A stretch of 24,064 nt of DNA from JBHHYN01 sp046757565. Lineage in GTDB: Bacteria > Pseudomonadota > Gammaproteobacteria > Eutrophobiales > Eutrophobiaceae. Positions within the stretch are counted from its first letter, which is position 1, and each line of letters begins with the position of its first letter. Under the pieces are notes generated by a model. It was not told the origin of the DNA. It was given only the letters and a program-made list of their open reading frames with translations, and did not search any database. Location of the stretch: positions 1-24,064 of the forward strand of contig JBHHYN010000034.1 of NCBI GenBank assembly GCA_046757565.1, written 5' to 3'. Positions 22,178 to 24,064 of this stretch are shown here, piece after piece. The translations under genes were made by a program, and so were the position numbers.

Positions 22178-23608
22178 ATGAAAGATCATAACCATGATGA
22201 TCTGAGGAGCTTTCTGAAAGAAGCTGAACAGAAGGTGGGTCTGCACCGTATTACCAGGGCAGTGGATGTGAACACGGAACTGCCCGCCCTCTGTTCCGAG
22301 ACCAAGAAGCCAATCCTGTTCGAAAACCTGAAAGGGTATGAGGGTTACCGGGTGGTTGACTGCCTGCTCAGGGACCGGACCCTGCAGGCGCTCGCATTTA
22401 AATGTCCGCGAGAGACACTCGTGCAAGAGTATGCCCGGGTCCTGGGGCGGGGGCCCGGCCCGACATGCCTCCTCCCGGAGGGTCCTGTTAAAGAGATCAT
22501 CCGGACGGGCGACGCGGTGAACCTGAAACACCTGCCGGCGGTCACGCCAAGTGAAGGCATCGAGGTCCCGCACATGGAACTCAAACCGGCCGATTTTCAT
22601 ATCCCCATCATCAGCAGTGGCATCGTCACCACCAAAGATCCACACACCAATGTGCATAACTGCGCCTACAGCATGGCCGCCGTAGTAGATGAGAAGTGCG
22701 CTCATTGTTACCTGTTTTCCGCTCATACCAACCGCAATATCGCCGCCTATACAGAGCGTGGGGAAAAGGCCCCCATGGCGCTGGTTATCGGTTGTCATCC
22801 GGCCTATGAACTGGCTGCCGTCTACACGGGTCCCCATGAGGGACACAGTGAATATGCACTCGCTGCCGGGATCTTCAATGAAGCGGTCGCTCTGGTACAA
22901 TGCGAGACGGTTGACCTGCAGGTGCCGGCGTACGCCGAAATCATCATCGAAGGTTATATCGGGCCGGAACACCACCGCTATCTTCATACCTCGGCGCATA
23001 CCGATACGCACGGCCCCATCGTCTCCTATGAACCCTGTTTTGATGTGACCGCGATTACCATGCGCCGGGATCCCATCTACCGTCATATTCAACCGACCCG
23101 GTTTACGGATCATCATGCCATCTGTGAGTTCATGATCTCACCTCTGTTGCTGGCCATGCTGCAAGGCAAGGGTATCAACGCCCATGACGTGTCAGTACCC
23201 ATGCACTCCTGTATCAACTGCGCCGTGATACAAATGACGCCAACCTGCAGGGAAGAGGTGAAAGAGGCCCTGTTAACGGCACTCACCATGCCCTTCCTGC
23301 CGCGCCTCGCCATCGCGGTGGATGAGGACATAGACATTCATGACCTGAATGACATCATCTATGCCCTCTCTGTCCGGGTGCAACCGGAGCGGGGGATTGT
23401 TACCCTTGATGGGGTACGCAGCTTTGACCTCGAACCCACCGGTAAAATTATTCCCGGCCTGGAACAGACCACATTAAGATCGGGTGGCCGTTACGGTATA
23501 GATGCGACAAAGCCGCCGCTGTGCGAGCCACAGGAACGCCTCCGTTACCAGCGTCTACGGGCCCGTGGTGAAGGCAAGGTGTTTCTTAAGGATTTCCTTG
23601 ATAGCTAG
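22178..23608 (+). CDS. UbiD family decarboxylase homologue with altered catalytic triad
   Basis: This 476-residue protein belongs to the UbiD family, whose members decarboxylate unsaturated or aromatic acids using prenylated FMN and a metal. Family segments are clear: KAPMALVIGCHPAYELAA, VPAYAEIIIEG, VTAITMRRDPIY, VDEDIDIHDLNDIIYAL and the C-terminal GGRYGIDAT. The metal-site residues Asn161 and Glu225, and probably His176 within a Cys-Ala-His-Cys stretch, are kept. The catalytic triad of Aspergillus Fdc1 (Arg173, Glu277, Glu282) aligns here with Met166, Leu269 and His274. The usual EGPFGE loop is replaced by a His-rich segment, HHRYLHTSAHTDTH (265-278). It may be a distinct subfamily with other chemistry. 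No UbiX gene for making the cofactor is in the window. An inserted element separates it from the Mo-hydroxylase genes. Confidence 0.88.
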   Translation: MKDHNHDDLRSFLKEAEQKVGLHRITRAVDVNTELPALCSETKKPILFENLKGYEGYRVVDCLLRDRTLQALAFKCPRETLVQEYARVLGRGPGPTCLLPEGPVKEIIRTGDAVNLKHLPAVTPSEGIEVPHMELKPADFHIPIISSGIVTTKDPHTNVHNCAYSMAAVVDEKCAHCYLFSAHTNRNIAAYTERGEKAPMALVIGCHPAYELAAVYTGPHEGHSEYALAAGIFNEAVALVQCETVDLQVPAYAEIIIEGYIGPEHHRYLHTSAHTDTHGPIVSYEPCFDVTAITMRRDPIYRHIQPTRFTDHHAICEFMISPLLLAMLQGKGINAHDVSVPMHSCINCAVIQMTPTCREEVKEALLTALTMPFLPRLAIAVDEDIDIHDLNDIIYALSVRVQPERGIVTLDGVRSFDLEPTGKIIPGLEQTTLRSGGRYGIDATKPPLCEPQERLRYQRLRARGEGKVFLKDFLDS

Positions 23609-23914
23609 AGAAGGATACGTTCAACTTTTATGGACAACTCGGCCGCAAGCGACCGAATTTCAGTGTAATGATTATTCATATCTATTATCGCTGTCCAATT
23701 CGGGGGCAAACCACCGAGATTTTCGTTTGTGGTTCTTAACTTTTATTATCTCTGTGCCTCTGTGGTCAATCAAATATTTAAACCGGGTCTCTTCCAGTCC
23801 GATCCTTTGGCCTGACGTTACAGGCGATTTGACTGCTTCTGCATCGACACCTCCCGCTTCGACGAATACAATCCTTTATATAATGAGAGAAGTGACCCGA
23901 TTACTTACGCGCTG
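23609..23914. other. Intergenic region between the ubiD-like gene and the hsdM fragment
   Basis: I see no gene. A weak imperfect hairpin, TCGGCCGC/GCGACCGA (about 23639-23657), follows the ubiD-like stop. The stretch CTCTGTGCCTCTGTGG (about 23751-23766) looks like a low-complexity intergenic repeat. A TATAAT at 23879-23884, without a matching -35, could be the -10 of the hsdM promoter. Confidence 0.4.
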
Positions 23915-24028
23915 ATGCCGCGACAGAACGGAAATTCCAAATCCCTGGAATCCTGGATCTGGGATGCCGCCTGCTCCATCCGGGGCGCCAAGGATGCGCC
24001 CAAATACAAGGTGTTGAATTGCACTTAA
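23915..24028 (+). pseudogene. hsdM: N-terminal fragment of type I restriction methyltransferase HsdM, interrupted
   Basis: From ATG 23915 the frame gives a start rich in Asn-Gly-Asn-x-Ser, then LESWIWDAACSIRGAKDAPK and Tyr-Lys. That run is the highly conserved N terminus of HsdM, the modification subunit of type I restriction systems, where the next residues are normally a DYILPLIF-type segment. Here, after Lys32, the reading frame changes to unrelated sequence (VLNCT) and stops at TAA 24026-24028. The break coincides with the start of an IS21-like end, so the gene was disrupted by insertion. The rest of hsdM, and any hsdS and hsdR, would lie beyond the element outside the window. HsdM recognition is by memory of the family motif. 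Confidence 0.8.
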
Positions 24029-24064
24029 AACTGACCCAGGATTTGCATCTAAAATTGACCCACC
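24012..24064. mobile_element. Left end of an IS21-like insertion sequence (runs off the window)
   Basis: Sequence starting TGTTGAATTGCAC follows the break in hsdM. It contains two direct repeats, GCACTTAAAACTGACCCA (24021-24038) and GCATCTAAAATTGACCCA (24045-24062), which match at 15 of 18 positions and are spaced 24 nt apart. Multiple internal repeats near the terminus and TG-starting ends are typical of the IS21 family. The transposase genes (istA and istB) would lie beyond the window edge. The exact boundary is inferred from where hsdM similarity stops. Confidence 0.65.

Noticed and set aside
23502..23915. 137-residue + frame overlapping the 3' end of the ubiD-like gene
   Set aside because: It runs in another frame of the ubiD-like gene and continues into non-coding sequence; no signal of a real protein.
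1..24064. Defence system or CRISPR array
   Set aside because: No spaced repeat array and no defence genes are visible apart from the broken hsdM start at the right edge.

Overview
The window looks like a chromosomal accessory region of a Gram-negative environmental proteobacterium, probably gamma or beta. The reasons are Sec signal peptides, an outer-membrane barrel protein ending in Phe, a lipoprotein lipobox, DUF1329/DUF1302 proteins, and mostly GC-rich coding sequence. No rRNA, tRNA or CRISPR array was seen. The organism cannot be named from sequence alone.

Left part (about 450-9800, all +): a DUF1329 protein, a DUF1302 outer-membrane protein, a GntR/FCD regulator, then a YCF48-type repeat protein, a large RND/MMPL (HAE3-like) exporter-type membrane protein and an amidase-signature hydrolase. 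It reads as an envelope transport module for a hydrophobic or amphiphilic compound, with its own regulator and a hydrolase.

Middle (9800-12900): an array of TTGAACC heptamers, a visibly AT-richer DUF3179 membrane protein, and a second DUF1329 protein with its own promoter. That gene ends at a long hairpin shared with a convergent TetR regulator.

Right part (13600-23600): a promoter with a palindrome between its -35 and -10 boxes heads a + strand cluster. Its genes are a YCF48 lipoprotein, a second RND/MMPL protein, a three-subunit molybdenum hydroxylase (FAD, 2Fe-2S and Mo subunits), a CoxG-like membrane-anchored SRPBCC protein, and a UbiD-family protein. The DUF1329 + YCF48 + RND set therefore occurs twice, each time with a different regulator and different enzymes. 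The likely theme is import or export of a hydrophobic substrate followed by amide hydrolysis, Mo-dependent hydroxylation or dehydrogenation, and decarboxylation. The substrate is unknown.

The most unusual observations are these. (1) The UbiD homologue has lost all three residues of the Glu-Arg-Glu catalytic triad (Met166, Leu269 and His274 in their places) but keeps two of the three recognised cofactor-metal ligand positions, and probably the third. (2) A 423-bp non-autonomous element with 21-bp inverted ends and a perfect 8-bp target duplication separates the Mo-hydroxylase genes from ubiD. It carries an inverted pair of short palindromic repeats. (3) At the right edge, the first about 32 codons of a type I restriction methyltransferase (hsdM) are cut off by what looks like an IS21-type end.
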